64,000 bases of DNA from Erpobdella octoculata (taxonomy: Eukaryota > Annelida > Clitellata > Hirudinida > Erpobdellidae), in the NCBI GenBank assembly GCA_963978895.1, contig OZ022246.1, positions 10,072,294 to 10,136,293 of the forward strand, written 5' to 3'. How positions within the stretch are numbered: the first letter of the stretch is position 1; every line of letters starts with the position of its first letter. Shown here piece after piece: positions 24,420 through 63,227 of this stretch. The notes under the pieces were generated by a model. The model was not told the DNA's origin. It saw nothing but the letters and a program-made list of their open reading frames with translations, and did not search any database. A program made the translations under genes and the position numbers.

Positions 24420-24745
24420 GGAAAAGAAAAAATGAGCGTGAACGGGAGAGCAACCGTGACCGGGAATGGGAGAGCAAGCATGACCGGGAACGGGAGAGCA
24501 AGCGTGAGCGGGAACGGGAAAGCGACCAGGAACGGGAAAGCGACCGGGAACGGGAAAGCGACCGGGAACGGGAAAGCGACCGGGAACGGGAAAGCGACCG
24601 GGAACGGGAAAGCGACCGGGAACGGGAAAGCGACCGGGAACGCGGAAAGCGACTGGAATCGGGAGAGCAAGCTTGGAAGGAAACGCGAGCAAGAGAGAAA
24701 ATCTATAACAAAACTTCTGAGCGGGAAAGCGACCGGGAAGATTTG
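24420..24745 (+). repeat. 18-bp minisatellite, opposite orientation
   Basis: Tandem gaccgggaacgggaaagc units, most regular at 24520-24640. It translates as RERESD or VAFPFP-like repeats in all frames, so the long ORFs over it are artefacts. Confidence 0.9.
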
Positions 24746-24813
24746 AAATTTGAAATTGTATTTTTTCAGCCAATTTTCAATATATGACGATGTTTTAAAG
24801 AAAATAGTTTTGA

Positions 24814-25417
<604 letters not shown>

Positions 25418-25476
25418 TCAAGGGGAATCAAATATAGAGAAAAAAATTGAAATCCGTCATAAAATGAGCGAGCGGA

Positions 25477-25665
<189 letters not shown>

Positions 25666-26150
25666 TATACTTACATACCACAAGCTTTGATTTAGCAAAA
25701 TCTTGGGGGGCGGGGCAAAGATTTTTACCAATGCTTTTATTAACTCGTCGTCTCTGTTTCTCTATCTGTCTGTTTCTCTGGCTGTTTCAAATCTTGCAAT
25801 CAATTTTTGAGTCACTTCCTGATGATAGATTTTTTTTCAAATTTTGCATACATGCTCAAAATAGAAGACAATGCAATATTCAATTATTAGTTTTACAATA
25901 AGTCAATTAATTTAGTTAATTTTAATTAATTTCGATATTTCGACTTTAATATAAAATAAAAGAGTAATATAAGAAAAAATTGATTGAAAATTTGTGTTTT
26001 AATTACATATAAGAGCATTGGTTTTAAAAATTCGTTATTAATTTACTTGTTTAAATTCAACCTAGGAAATCTTTGAACTCTCAAGGTTGTGTGAAAATTT
26101 CATTACGATCGGATGCCAATATACACTAGTATGTTGTATTTTTATGTAAT
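25666..26150. other. AT-rich segment between Helitron parts
   Basis: Contains a short Helitron 5' fragment at 26075-26115 (ctcaaggttgtgtgaaaatt). No gene. Confidence 0.5.
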
Positions 26151-26153
26151 TAA

Positions 26154-26575
26154 CTAGTGGAGATACCCGGCGTTGCCCGGGTTTTTTTAGAGGTTTTTCT
26201 AATGTTTGTTTCTTTCTCTCCCGTTTCCTTTCCCACCTGCTTTCCCACTCCTGTTCGCTTTCCCGTTTTCGGTCGTTTTCCCGCTGCCGGTCGCTTTCCC
26301 GCTGCCGGTCGCTTTCCCGCTCCCGGTCGCTTTCCCGCTCCCGGTCGCTTTCCCGCTCCCGGTCGCTTTCCCGCTCCCGGTCGCTTTCCCGCTCCCGGTC
26401 ACTTTCCCGCTCCCGGTCACTTTCCCGCTCTCGGTCGCTTTCCCGCTCCCGGTCGTTTTCCCGTTCCCGGTCGCTGTCCCGTTCCCGCTCACGTTTGCTC
26501 TCCCATTCCCGCTCACGCTTGCTTTTCCGTTCCCGCTCGCTGTCCGTTCCGGGTCGCTTTCCCGTTTCTATAATA
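26154..26575 (-). mobile_element. Helitron 3' end with expanded minisatellite
   Basis: Same as the 24000 copy but with more units of the 18-bp minisatellite (26280-26470). CTAG at 26154-26157. Confidence 0.78.
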
Positions 26576-26594
26576 GACAAACTAACCCACAAAC

Positions 26595-26746
<152 letters not shown>

Positions 26747-26802
26747 CGAAAAAACTGTGGAAACATTAGCTTTTCGTTTAGGTGGCATAATTAATTCGAT
26801 AG

Positions 26803-26891
26803 AAAGATTTGAAATTTGAAATTATATTTTTTCAGCCAATTTTCAATATATGACGATGTTTTAAAGGAAATAGTTTTGTACTTTATAGATA

Positions 26892-26966
<75 letters not shown>

Positions 26967-26994
26967 TATATATATATACATATCTACACATATA

Positions 26995-27090
<96 letters not shown>
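26803..27090. repeat. Second copy of the 24735-25110 segment
   Basis: gatttgaaatttgaaatt and the following 80 bases repeat 24738-24818 in the same orientation. The AT tract that follows carries the 40-bp island inverted. Confidence 0.8.
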
Positions 27091-27093
<3 letters not shown>

Positions 27094-27173
27094 TCCGCTC
27101 TGCTAATATTTTTTAGTATTTTAGATACCTTTTGTTAGATTCATAATTTAATCTTTTTTATTAGCAGAGCGGA

Positions 27174-27178
<5 letters not shown>
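27089..27178. repeat. Inverted repeat flanked by AT tracts
   Basis: Arms agtttccgctctgctaat (27090-27107) and attagcagagcggaaact (27158-27175) are perfect inverses. They continue into (AT)n on both sides, so the folded structure could exceed 100 bases. Confidence 0.85.
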
Positions 27179-27250
<72 letters not shown>

Positions 27251-27304
27251 CTAGCGGGGGTGCCTGGCGTTGCCCGTATGTATGTATGTATGTATGTATG
27301 TATG

Positions 27305-27335
<31 letters not shown>
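27177..27335. repeat. (AT)n, Helitron 3' tip and (GTAT)n
   Basis: An AT run to 27250, then CTAG and cgggggtgcctggcgttgcc at 27251-27275, then about 14 gtat units to 27332. Confidence 0.85.
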
Positions 27336-27337
<2 letters not shown>

Positions 27338-27824
27338 GAGCGGGAAAGCGACAGGGAACGGATAACGACCTGGAGCGGGAGCGCAAGCGGGAAGGAAACG
27401 GGAGCGAAAAAGAAACGCATTAAGTAAACCTCTCGCTCGCTCCCATTTCCTTCTCCGCTTTCCCGTTCCCGGTCGCTTTTCCGCTCCCGGTTGCTTTCCC
27501 GCTCCCGGTAACTTTCCCGTTCTCGGTCGCTTTCCTTTTCGATCGAGAACGGGAATGGGAGAGCAAGCATGAGCGAGAACGGGAGAGCAAGCGGGAACGG
27601 CGACCGGGAACGGGAAAGCGAACGGGAGAGGAAACAGGAGCGGAAAAACGACCGGAAGCTGGAAAGCGGCCGGGAACTGGAAAGCAACCGAGAACGGGAA
27701 AGCAAACGGGAACGGGAAAGCAAACGGGAACCGGAAAGCAAGCGGGGAAGGAAACCTGAGCGAGAGAGACAAACATTAGAAAAACCTCTAAAAACCCCGG
27801 GCAACGCCGGGTACCCCCGCTAGT
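27336..27824 (+). mobile_element. Helitron 3' part, plus orientation
   Basis: Minisatellite units switch orientation at about 27540 (ttttcgatcgagaacggg). The block then runs through ggcaacgccgggtacccccg to CTAG at 27820-27823, followed by T. Confidence 0.72.
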
Positions 27825-27839
27825 CTTATATATTTATAT

Positions 27840-28110
<271 letters not shown>

Positions 28111-28925
28111 TATTTCTTATGTATTTATATTTTTTTTATTTTATACAAACCATAAAACCCTCATTTTTGACGGGATACTTCAAGTTTTTACATAACTTAA
28201 TAACTAAGCTTGAAAATAAACAAATAAATTTACAACGAACGGATATAGTTTGCATATCTGTTCACTCACAACTGGACTAATTACTTCCAATACGTTTGGG
28301 AAATATTCATTATTTAAACTATTTTTCAATTATCGATTAAACGACATTTTTTGTATGAATAAATTCTAAATTAGTTTGAGTTTTTAAAAAGTTTCTTTTT
28401 ATTCTTCACTGAAACAAAGCAATGAAAAAATTAAATTTATTTGTTTTTAAGCGTTAAACTTGTTTAAATATAGAATATTTGAGAGATGATAGAAACGATG
28501 TTTGTGATTTTACTGATATTTACAAATTCATTATCACATGATTCTTCTTAATCGTTCTATTAGATTTATTTAAGTATGAAAGAACGATATTTGTTATTTC
28601 AGTGGATTCGTGTTCACACGCGATCATCTTAATCGTTCATTCAAGTATTTATGGAAGAGACATTTGTTATCTAGATGAAATATTAATGTTCACAGAATCC
28701 TCTCAATCATTCTAACAAATTTAATTGAGTGAAAATAGAAAATTAATTTGTTATTTTGATGGAGTATTCATGCTCACATGACACCTCTTAATCAATTGAA
28801 TGCAATTTGCGAGGAACATGCATTTCCCATTCACTTATGTTTGGTTATTAATTTTAGTTTGCTAGAATTTTATTTCAAATAATTTTATAAGAATAAGAAT
28901 TATTTTTATCAATAAAATTATTAAT
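28111..28925. other. AT-rich stretch, loosely repetitive
   Basis: Phrases such as tcttaatcgttct and tgttattt recur about every 90 bases between 28490 and 28800, suggesting a decayed tandem repeat. No gene. Confidence 0.4.
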
Positions 28926-29023
28926 TAATGAAATATCGTAATGATTTTACATTTTATGCTAATTCACTTCATTTTCAATTCGTTGCTTTTCATATCGACC
29001 AAATTAAACAACGATACGAGAAA

Positions 29024-29446
29024 CAACTCCCCTCAATGCAATACAAAGAAATTCCACAACTCCCCTCAATGCAATACAAAGAAATTCCACAACTCCCCTC
29101 AATGCAATACAAAGAAATTCCACAACTCCCCTCAATGCAATACAAAGAAATTCCACAACTCCCCTCAATGCAATACAAAGAAATTCCACAACTCCCCTCA
29201 TTGCAATACAAAGAAATTCCACAACTCCCCTCAATGCAATACAAAGAAATTCCACAACTCCCCTCAATGCAATACAAAGAAATTCCACAACTCCCCTCAA
29301 TGCAATACAAAGAAATTCCACAACTCCCCTCAATGCAATACAAAGAAATTCCACAATTTCCTTCAATGCAATACAAAGAAATTCCACAACTCCCCTCAAT
29401 GCAATACAAAGAAATTCCACAATTTCCTTCAATGCAATACAACTGA
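29024..29446. repeat. 33-bp tandem array, about 13 copies
   Basis: The unit is ctcccctcaatgcaatacaa followed by agaaattccacaa, nearly invariant. Because 33 is a multiple of three, several frames stay open on both strands; one on the plus strand repeats LPSMQYKEIPQ. I treat it as a minisatellite, not a gene. Confidence 0.9.
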
Positions 29447-30119
29447 ACTCCACAACTAACCGAAACAACGCGTGCTCTGATTAACTTGGAGAAGTTTCGA
29501 CATTTTCAAACCTGCCAAATGATTTCGTGACGCTCAAGTACAAGCATCACACACGCTTTAGATTTGAAACAAGCACTTGCTCTCAATTACAAATCTTACT
29601 CTAGAAATAAATCTTGATATTTTGATTAATTAGTTACACAAATGATGAGACTTTACGATTCTGTGCGAATGCATTTAATTTGATAACAGGGATAGATTTT
29701 TCAATTATCGAATTGGTCATATGGCTTTTTAATTTCACTGAAATTTAATAAATCGTCTTCACGTGCCAGCGATTTCAGTTGACGTTTCCGAGTCCATTTG
29801 GAGCGTTTACGGTTGCGGTTGCTTGCGGGAGTCGGCGGTGCTTGGAAAAGAAATAAGGAATTGCAGCGGTGATGCCAAGTGATGGCTTCGTGGATATGTC
29901 ACGTGTGGTTGTATCGGAAATATCACGTGATATTGTTGTAAGTGGTGAGGTATTACTGAGTTGGGTTGATGTTGATGTTGTGACCTGTTGGAGGTCATCA
30001 GAGGTCACGTGATGTATCAGAACTGTCTGCCTGTTGTGCAGCTCAGCAAGACGCGAAATGAACTGCTGTTCGAAATATGAAGAGCGAGTAAGATGACGTG
30101 TTCCGATTTGCTGACGGAA
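29447..30119. other. Unassigned stretch
   Basis: A Ser/Thr-rich minus-strand frame (29775-30008) lies in moderately GC-rich DNA with no domain or clear splice signals. Confidence 0.35.
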
Positions 30120-30515
<396 letters not shown>

Positions 30516-31870
30516 AATGCAAGTAGTAGATGTACGTGGTAACGATGTAATAACTAGAGCGAAACGCTGGCAAGTATCTGGGCATTGTATCTCGTGAAAA
30601 AAAAATTCTGTCTCCATAAATTGGCGATAATCATTTCGAATATTTCTGTCGGTCATAAAATGTACTTTGGCAACTCTGATGTGTGCTTAGAAGATGACCA
30701 CAAGCAGATTTGTGTGGATGGACACATGCGCCTGTTCGTAAACATTTTTTAACGGGTCACTCGGGGGCGGATGAGCTGTTTAGTAAGAAGCATTTCTCGC
30801 GTGCGGGATGAGAAATTGTTCTGTAATTTGGAGAAAATAAGTTTTTTTCTCTATATTTATTTTGAAAATGAGATTTCGCAAGTGGTTACGAGTGATGATG
30901 ATGATGCCCTTCCTGGTGTACTGACTGTTTGCCACGACTTTTCAATGATTTAATTTCACACTGTTACTTAAAAACCAAAACAATTCCCACTTCATTGATC
31001 ATTTAAGGTTTAAATTGATTAAAAACGTCCAAAAACGAGGTTACTTTTCTCCGCATACAAAATCTAACGGGATCGTCATCAGCACTCAATCAGTCAGCGA
31101 GAGCTTGTACGATGGAGTACGCGGAACATGGAACTCCACCTAAATGCGCATGACAAAGAAGTAAAAGGAGGAGGCGTGGAATAAATTGAATAAGAAAACG
31201 AGGCGACCAATAATTCAATTTAGAAAAAAAATTAATAATAAATGATTTGAATAATTATAATAATAACTACTTGAGTGATGTAAGATGGATGGGATGATGA
31301 TTGTGATCTTGTAAAATTAGCGGCAACCATTTTTTTCACGAGTTGAACATTGGAGCCGAATTAATTTATTGACTACTTAATCAAGGTGCTAAACATTTGC
31401 TTGTTTATTTATTTGTCAGTCTGTTTGTTTATTTGTTTTTTTTTAATTTATTAATTTGTTTGTTTAATTATTTAATTCTTTAATTGCATGAAACGTTTAT
31501 TTGTTTGTTTATTTATTCATTTAATTGTTTTTTGCCTTTAAATGTTTAAAATCCGAAGAAATTGTGAGATCATCTCGGATTGGTTGGAATTCTCTGCTCT
31601 TCTCAACATAGAATTGATCATAGCGTGGCTGCGTGTAGAATGTCAATCAGGTGCATGGTTGTACGAATTGTAGCTTTACACGATGTAATCTTACACGACT
31701 GACTCTACAATGGTAATGTAGCTTGATGTATTGTTTAATGCGTAACAAGCTGCTAACGTAACGAAATGTAATATACGTGACAGATTGTAATGAAGTGTGC
31801 TAAACAAGGCAGAATGTAATTATAAAAAAAAAATGTCATTAGACATATAGGCATTATATACACATATTCA
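30516..31870. other. Unassigned stretch
   Basis: No supported gene. 31385-31530 is a loose ttatttgtttg repeat. Confidence 0.4.
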
Positions 31871-31878
31871 AGTCTAAT

Positions 31879-31879
31879 G

Positions 31880-31968
<89 letters not shown>
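31879..31968. repeat. (AT)n tract
   Basis: About 90 bases of perfect AT dinucleotide. Confidence 0.95.
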
Positions 31969-31971
<3 letters not shown>

Positions 31972-32149
31972 TGGGCACTGCTTCCATGCTCGATTCACAC
32001 TCGAAGGCAAAGACTCTGTTGATTCAATCTATGTCAATCATATCTTTATCTTGAGTCCTTTAGAGCTTCACTAGACGCTGAGATGCGTAAGGTGTTTTTC
32101 AATCGTGATTTGACTCGTATACAGGCTGAACAAGCTTATCTTAGGAAAG

Positions 32150-33000
32150 TTGAAAAACACTCAGTTTCTCGAGACCAGCCCACTGTCCCAAAAAGGTCCT
32201 TTTGGTAATAGACTAACTACGTGCAAGTGGATCTATATTAATCTTAGAAGTTGTTATAATACGTTTAATGAAGTGTTTATGTTTTTGAACTCAGAAGAAC
32301 CTGATATTTTCTGCCCTGAAACTTGGCTTAATTTTGACTCATCCATTGCACTGTTTTGTCTACCACGTAACCAGATGGGATTAAGATTCAAAAGGTAACT
32401 CCGCCTTGCTTTTGCAGGCCAGTCCCAAGCCTGGAGAAAGGAGGAGGGAAAAGGTAAAATGATCAAATTATGATCCACGACTGGAAGTACTTAGGTGCTT
32501 CTGACACAGCCGTTTCAGTCTTAAAACAGTTGGTGTAAAGGACTATAAACTATTATAAAAAAAAAAAAAGATTTAAAATGTGGAGGAGTTATGTTATTTT
32601 TGTAATTGTTTCTCTTAACGAATAGTTAAAATTCTTAATGAGTTTATTTTGACCTATCAACTGATCATTCAACTTACAGAGTAATAGTTTATTTTAGATC
32701 TGGAGGATTTGACTTAAAGGCTGTTATTATGCTACTGAAAGTATCAAATGTTTATATTATCTTTGTTCAGTCAAATTCACCATCTGTCTTTGTGGTTATT
32801 TTAATCTCCCAGTCTTTAATAGGACATACTATACAACACTTACCATCATCTATAGAATTATTTTGGATTTCTTCAACGAATGCGGGTTTCAAATATTTGT
32901 TACAACTGCTAAAAATTATGATAACGTCCTTGATCTTGTGTTTTGAAATAATCCTCAGTTTATATCATCAATTGAAATGCAGTGACTACAATGTTGTTGC
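32150..33000 (+). pseudogene. LINE endonuclease fragments
   Basis: 32240-32330 reads NLRSCYNTFNEVFMFLNSEE then PDIFCPETWLN, the N-terminal ETWL motif of the APE-type endonuclease in non-LTR retrotransposons. 32860-32990 reads FNECGFQIFVTTAKNYDNVL then DLVF*NNPQFISS, the region of such endonucleases just before the SDH motif. The two pieces are separated by a copy of repeat R1 (32397-32572) with a poly-A tail, so the LINE has been interrupted. Stops show it is dead. Confidence 0.75.
32397..32572 (+). repeat. Dispersed repeat R1 with poly-A tail, copy 1
   Basis: Contains ccttgcttttgcaggccagt, atcaaattatgatccacg and aaaggactataaactatt before an A run. Copy 2 is at 53754-53925 and a diverged copy at about 41225-41400. 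The A tail suggests retroposition. Confidence 0.8.
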
Positions 33001-33059
33001 GCTCAAGCCAAACATTTTCAGTAAGCCTCACAATCACCAGATGAACCAGATGACATAAT

Positions 33060-34430
33060 AAAACAGAACGGTATAAAAAGAGAACAAATAAACACATGAA
33101 GAAAACAGAGCAGCCATGAACCTGATGAGAGAAGAGAACAGAGTAGCACAGGAAGAAAACGTAGCAGCGCAACAAAGAATTGAAGAATTTAGAGAGAACG
33201 TCGGAGAAATCGAAAAGAGAATCGAAAGCAACATGGAAGCAAAATTAAACAGTCTGGAGACAAAAGTGAACAGCCTGGTCAAACAGGTACAGACTGGTTG
33301 CCAAGTCCGGGAAAGAATTCATTCTGTTAAGCATGCCAAGACCCAGCTTTTGATGGCACTGTGTTTTGGTCCGTATACAAGGCTCAGTTTGAAATTGCTG
33401 CCACAAAAAATAACTTGCTAACCAGCCAGCCGAAGGCGGAGAATTTAATATTTTTTCTGAAGGGAGAAGCTTAACAGTTTCTCGGGTTTATCGTAGATAA
33501 AGATGTAAAGACCTTCGAGAGTAGATTCGGCAATCAACACGCGCCGGAAATTTTTCAAGCACAACTTAAGAATCGACGCCAGAAACCCAAAGAATGCCAG
33601 CAACAGTTGGAAGCAGATGTGGAACGACTTTCTAATCTGGGCTACCCCATGTGCCCGTGTAGCTGGTCCTGGTGAAGCTCTGGCATTTGCACCAAATTAT
33701 GAAGCCTCAGAAGAACCATCTAATAGATCTCATTAGGTAAGAAAAGTGCAAATTGAGGATGAAGATGAACTGGATGACTCTGCCCAGAATCGATGACATC
33801 ATCGATAGACTTGCAAGATCTCGAATGCTTTCTACTTTAGATCCTTAGAGCGGATATTTGCAGCTGAGAATACATTCTTAGGATCGCGAGAAGACTGCCT
33901 TTTCATTAAGTGAATGGTTGTGGCAATTTACAGTGATACCATTTGGCTTATGCAACGCGCCTGCAACTTTCTAGCAATTTATGGAGTATGTGTTACAAGG
34001 ATTAAATTGGAAAACGTGTCTTGTTTATTTGGATGACATTATTGTTATTGGAAAGACGTTTGAAGAGCATCTACACAATTTTGGAGAAGTTTTCCTAAGG
34101 ATCCGGGATGCTGGTATGAAAATAAATCCGGCGAAGTGTGCACTTTTCAAAAGCAAGGTGAAATATCTTGAGCATATAGTCTCTGCCGAAGGGGTAGGAA
34201 CCGATCCTGAAAAATTGAAGTGGTTAACCATTGGCCTGTTCCGAGAAATTCTCAGATATTAAAAAGCTTTATAGGTTTGTGTTTGTGTACATATTATCGA
34301 CGATTTGTTGCCAGCTTTTCCAGCATTACAAAAAAATTATATAAGCTTACGGAAAAGATTAGGCTTGACAGAGTCATGTCAACAAGCATTCGAACAGCTA
34401 AAAAATGCTTTGTGGTCATAGACTATTTCT
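33060..34430 (+). pseudogene. Gypsy-type LTR retrotransposon relic
   Basis: 33117-33300 encodes a coiled coil with ENRVAQEENVAAQQRIEEF, related to the heptads of the 22-23.6 kb ORF. About 33340-33690 reads FDGTVFWSVYKAQFEIAATK and later RFGNQHAPEIFQAQLKNRRQ, the core of a Gypsy gag, with stops. After a deletion, 33830-34430 gives reverse-transcriptase motifs: PFGLCNAPATF, then YLDDIIVIGKTFEEHL (catalytic box), and, after a frameshift, FIGLCLCTYYRRFVASFSSI, the start of the RNase H side. Protease, RNase H and integrase are absent and no LTRs were found. Confidence 0.85.
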
Positions 34431-34432
34431 CG

Positions 34433-34880
34433 CTTCCTCTGCTTTCCCGCTTCCTTTTCCGTTCCCGCTCGCTCTCCCGTTCCCGTTTCCGTTCTCGCTC
34501 GCACTCCTATTTCCGTTCCCAATCGCGCTTATTTTCTTTGTTCCACTTTTTCCTTACTTTTTTGTCTATAAAACGTAAAATAAACTTGCTAAAAGTTGCT
34601 TTAAAGCTTCAAACTTTGTAACGTAAACTAAATTTGAGTTTTATTATGCAAATAACTTTTGATGTTTGTACATAGGAACATGTGGTCTGGAAAATATTTT
34701 GGTCATAAAAAAACTTTTTTTAAAAAATTAAAAAATATCCTATGACCTTCTACTCTTTGTACTATATATACTTCCATGCCAAATTGTGTTAAATATGGTC
34801 CAGCGGTATGGATTTCTATAAGAGACAGACAAAGAATACAAAGAAACAAAGATAAAATTGTATTTTTTATTTATTATATA
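34433..34880 (-). mobile_element. Helitron family A fragment
   Basis: Minisatellite cgttcccgctcgctctcccg (to about 34550), then aaactttgtaacgtaaacta and a subterminal block ending in agagacagacaaag, in the same order as at 10975-11500. It abuts the CTAG of the next Helitron at 34881. Confidence 0.65.
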
Positions 34881-34934
34881 CTAGCAGTGTCCGTAGCGGC
34901 TTCGCTCGCATGAAATTAGAGAATTTGAACCGTG

Positions 34935-35335
34935 CATCCATAGGTGTCGGCTCGGCCCGTCGACAACTTGGCCCAGCCCGTTTCAAAACCAAAATTCCTG
35001 CCCGGCACGGCCCGTCTAATTTGGACCCGGCCCGTTTTTACAGGCCTAGAAATTCTATATACTTGATGAAAAATTTCGGCCCATCCCACCTTGACTTCAG
35101 GTTTGTCCCGGCCCGTTTTTACAGGCCTAGAAATTCTATATACTTGATGAAAAATTTCGGCCCATCCCACCTTGACTTCAGGTTTGTCCCGGCCCGTCTG
35201 AACACCCTAAAATTACTAAAATGTCTATATGCTTAGTGAAATACTTCGGCCTGTACTACCTCGATTAAAAGTTTAGCCTGGCCAGTAAGAAGACCCTAAA
35301 ATAACGGCCTGGCCCGACCGGTAATACAGTGGACT
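34935..35335. repeat. GGCCCG-rich block with 81-bp duplication
   Basis: ggcccgtttttacaggccta starts at 35029 and again at 35110, each followed by the same sequence. ggcccgtctgaac at 35191 begins a third, diverged unit. The block resembles the ggcccg-rich subterminal parts of hAT elements and may be a nested one. Confidence 0.75.
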
Positions 35336-35369
35336 CAGCTACTTTTAACCGACACAAAACCTCAAAATA

Positions 35370-36400
35370 CTAAGTTTTACATCTGTAATGCTTGCAGTTG
35401 TTGAGTAGCAGTTATTTTAAAATCAAATAACCCTTATTTTGACCCCACATTTGAAGTCATGGAAACCAAAGTTTTAAAAAATGGTGAAACACTTATATCG
35501 TTATTTTTTTAGGCGCTGGTGGCAGAGCGGTAGAGCGTTCGCCTGTCGATCGTTAGGTCGGCAGTTCAAACCTCGCCGGCGTCACCAGCGTAACTCCTTT
35601 AAGCAAGGAGTTCACTCGCATTTGCTAAAGGGGTAGGTGCCTATAAATGGCTGCCTTTGCAAGTACCCTCCCTCTCTCGCCTTGAGCAAGACTTGTCTTG
35701 ATAAGGCGTATGCTAAATCTCATTTAAAAAAATACTAAATACTAATTTTTACATCTGTAGCATTCACAGTTTTTGAGTAGCAGTTACTTTAAAAACCAAG
35801 TAATCCTATTTTCCACCCCACATTTAAAATCCTGGAAACCAAATTTGTAAAAAAATGGTGAAACACGTATATCATTATTTTTAGATTAAAAACTAAATAA
35901 GGATTTTTACTTTTGTTGCATTTACAGTTTTCGAGCAGCAGTTATTTTAAAAATCAAATAACCTTATTTTCCACCCCACATATAAGGTCATGGAAACCAA
36001 ATTTGTAAAAAATGGTGCAACACGTATATCTTTATTTTTAGAATAGAAACTAAATACTAATTTTGACATCTGTGGTATTTACAGTTTTTGAGTAGCAGTT
36101 ACTTTAAAAAACAAATAACCCTATTTTCCACCCCACATTTGAAGTCCTGGAAACAAAATTTTCAAAAAATGCTAAAACACGTATTTCATTATTTTTGGAG
36201 TAGAAACTAAATACTAATTTTTACTCCTGTAGCATTCACAGTTTTTGAGTAGCAGCTACTTTAAAAACCAAATAACCCAATTCTCCAACCCACATTTGAG
36301 GTCCGGGAAAACGAATTTTCAAAAAAGGGTGAAACACGTATCTTTTTATTTTTCAAGAAGAATCCATATACCAAATTTCAAAATCTTCTCATTTTTGGTT
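35370..36400. repeat. 157-bp tandem repeat, about five to six copies
   Basis: gagtagcagtta and variants occur at about 35405, 35775, 35933, 36090 and 36247, a spacing of 157-158. The larger first gap is accounted for by a SINE of about 213 bp. Confidence 0.85.
35512..35727 (+). mobile_element. tRNA-derived SINE
   Basis: The head carries A-box-like tggcagagcggtagagcg and B-box-like ggtcggcagttcaaacc, followed by gcgtcaccagcgtaactcc and a unique tail ending in an A run. Copies are at 47143 (close), 48098 and 48880 (diverged) and 16395 (reverse). The acceptor stem does not pair as in a working tRNA. Confidence 0.85.
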
Positions 36401-36564
36401 TTCGAGATATACATTGTTTTAGAAAAAAGTTTGTTTTCCAGTTTCTTCCTCTCAAGAGCAAAATTTTCAAAAATCCTTTCTTAATGGATGCTTACGCAAT
36501 AAAAGTAATATAAGTTCCAAATTTCACGTTCCTAGGATGAGGCGTTTGAGCTCGGAGTTGATTA

Positions 36565-36600
36565 TCAGTCAGTCAGTCAGTCAGTCAGTCAGTCAGTCAG
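36565..36600. repeat. (AGTC)n tract
   Basis: About nine tetranucleotide units at the Helitron B 5' side. Confidence 0.93.
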
Positions 36601-36607
36601 GACATGT

Positions 36608-36613
<6 letters not shown>

Positions 36614-36705
<92 letters not shown>

Positions 36706-36721
36706 TATATATAATATATAT

Positions 36722-36785
<64 letters not shown>
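36614..36785. repeat. (AT)n tract
   Basis: Long AT dinucleotide run with a few shifts (ataata). Confidence 0.95.
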
Positions 36786-36894
36786 CAATATTTTTTATTT
36801 TGTTTATTAAGACTAAGGGCTATGGGGAACAGATAAAGGGTCCCCGTGGGCCTCCTTTTTGACTGATCTCAGTTTTTTCACAAAAACCTTTCTC

Positions 36895-37670
<776 letters not shown>

Positions 37671-37675
37671 GATAC

Positions 37676-37857
<182 letters not shown>

Positions 37858-37927
37858 CTATTTTCGGTATTATATTTTTTGCAGTTTCTATTTTGGATAA
37901 AGAGAAAATTTGATTTTCACATTGCAG

Positions 37928-56898
<18,971 letters not shown>

Positions 56899-57609
56899 AT
56901 AAATATTATAATAACACGCACATTTATATAATAAGTAACAACTCTATTATAATGCTATATTAAAATAAAATTGTTATTTATACCTGTTGTTTTAAAATAT
57001 AAACTAATGAATTGTATGTTAATATTAATCGGCAATCGCAAGTCTATGTGTTGTTTATACAAAGCAACTTTCAATGAAATTGTTGACGTTTCTTCCTATG
57101 CATCATCAAGATATTTATTCCCATCAGAAAGATGAAATTCTAAATGTCTTCGTTGCTATGGCAAACTGCATTTTTGCTTTCTTTTACAATTTAGGTTTCT
57201 AATGATACGCTCTTTTGAAAAGTTTGTTTGAAAATTTTTAAATAATTTATTTTTATTTTGTATTTATTAAATAAGTATTTTAAATCATTTATTCATTTTT
57301 ATCAACCAATAAACAAAGGTTTATACAGTTTTTTTTATTGATTAACAACTCTTATCACCGATATGGATTATCTACATCACAATTTGATATCTTAAATTAT
57401 CTCAACAACAAATGAGTTCAACAAACAACACTCCAACTGCACAATAAAACGACACTTTAACAAATATTTTTATAAAACTTTCGCAAAAAAACGCTTCAAA
57501 AACATCCCAATCAAAAATAAATAACTGACCAAAAAGCGAGTCCATCTTAAATACGTAACAATTCTATAAACAACAACAAAACTATCCGTACAACAAAAAT
57601 AGCAAAAAA
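56899..57609. other. Convergent 3' region
   Basis: AT-rich DNA between the two stop codons. It holds plus-strand aataaa near 56900 and minus-strand aataaa-type signals near 57331-57340. No other gene is seen. Confidence 0.6.
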
Positions 57610-63183
<5,574 letters not shown>

Positions 63184-63227
63184 TTTTCGTATGATTATCA
63201 GCTCATCAGATTTGATTTTTATTCACC

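Larger units (their letters stand above)
34881..36613 (-). mobile_element. Helitron family B, minus orientation, nested
   Basis: The 3' tip CTAG is at 34881-34884, followed by cagtgtccgtagcggcttcg. The 5' side is at 36480-36613: minus-strand aagaacatgtcctgactgac with a GACT run, then ctcatcctaggaacgtgaaa, a layout typical of Helitron 5' ends. The TA tip has expanded into (AT)n at 36614-36785. Inside are GGCCCG-rich DNA with an 81-bp duplication, a 157-bp tandem repeat, and a SINE inserted into that repeat. No Rep/helicase is present. Confidence 0.7.

Noticed and set aside
24000..24787. RERESD-, PGRFPV- and VAFPFP-repeat ORFs
   Set aside because: Frame-neutral translations of the 18-bp Helitron minisatellite; recurring copies differ in unit number.
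29024..29446. CRISPR-like array
   Set aside because: The 33-bp units are directly adjacent with no unique spacers, and the DNA is animal. The same applies to the 19-, 20-, 24- and 28-bp arrays.
35512..35585. A functional tRNA gene
   Set aside because: A and B boxes are present, but the acceptor and anticodon stems do not pair properly, and diverged copies with SINE bodies occur elsewhere.
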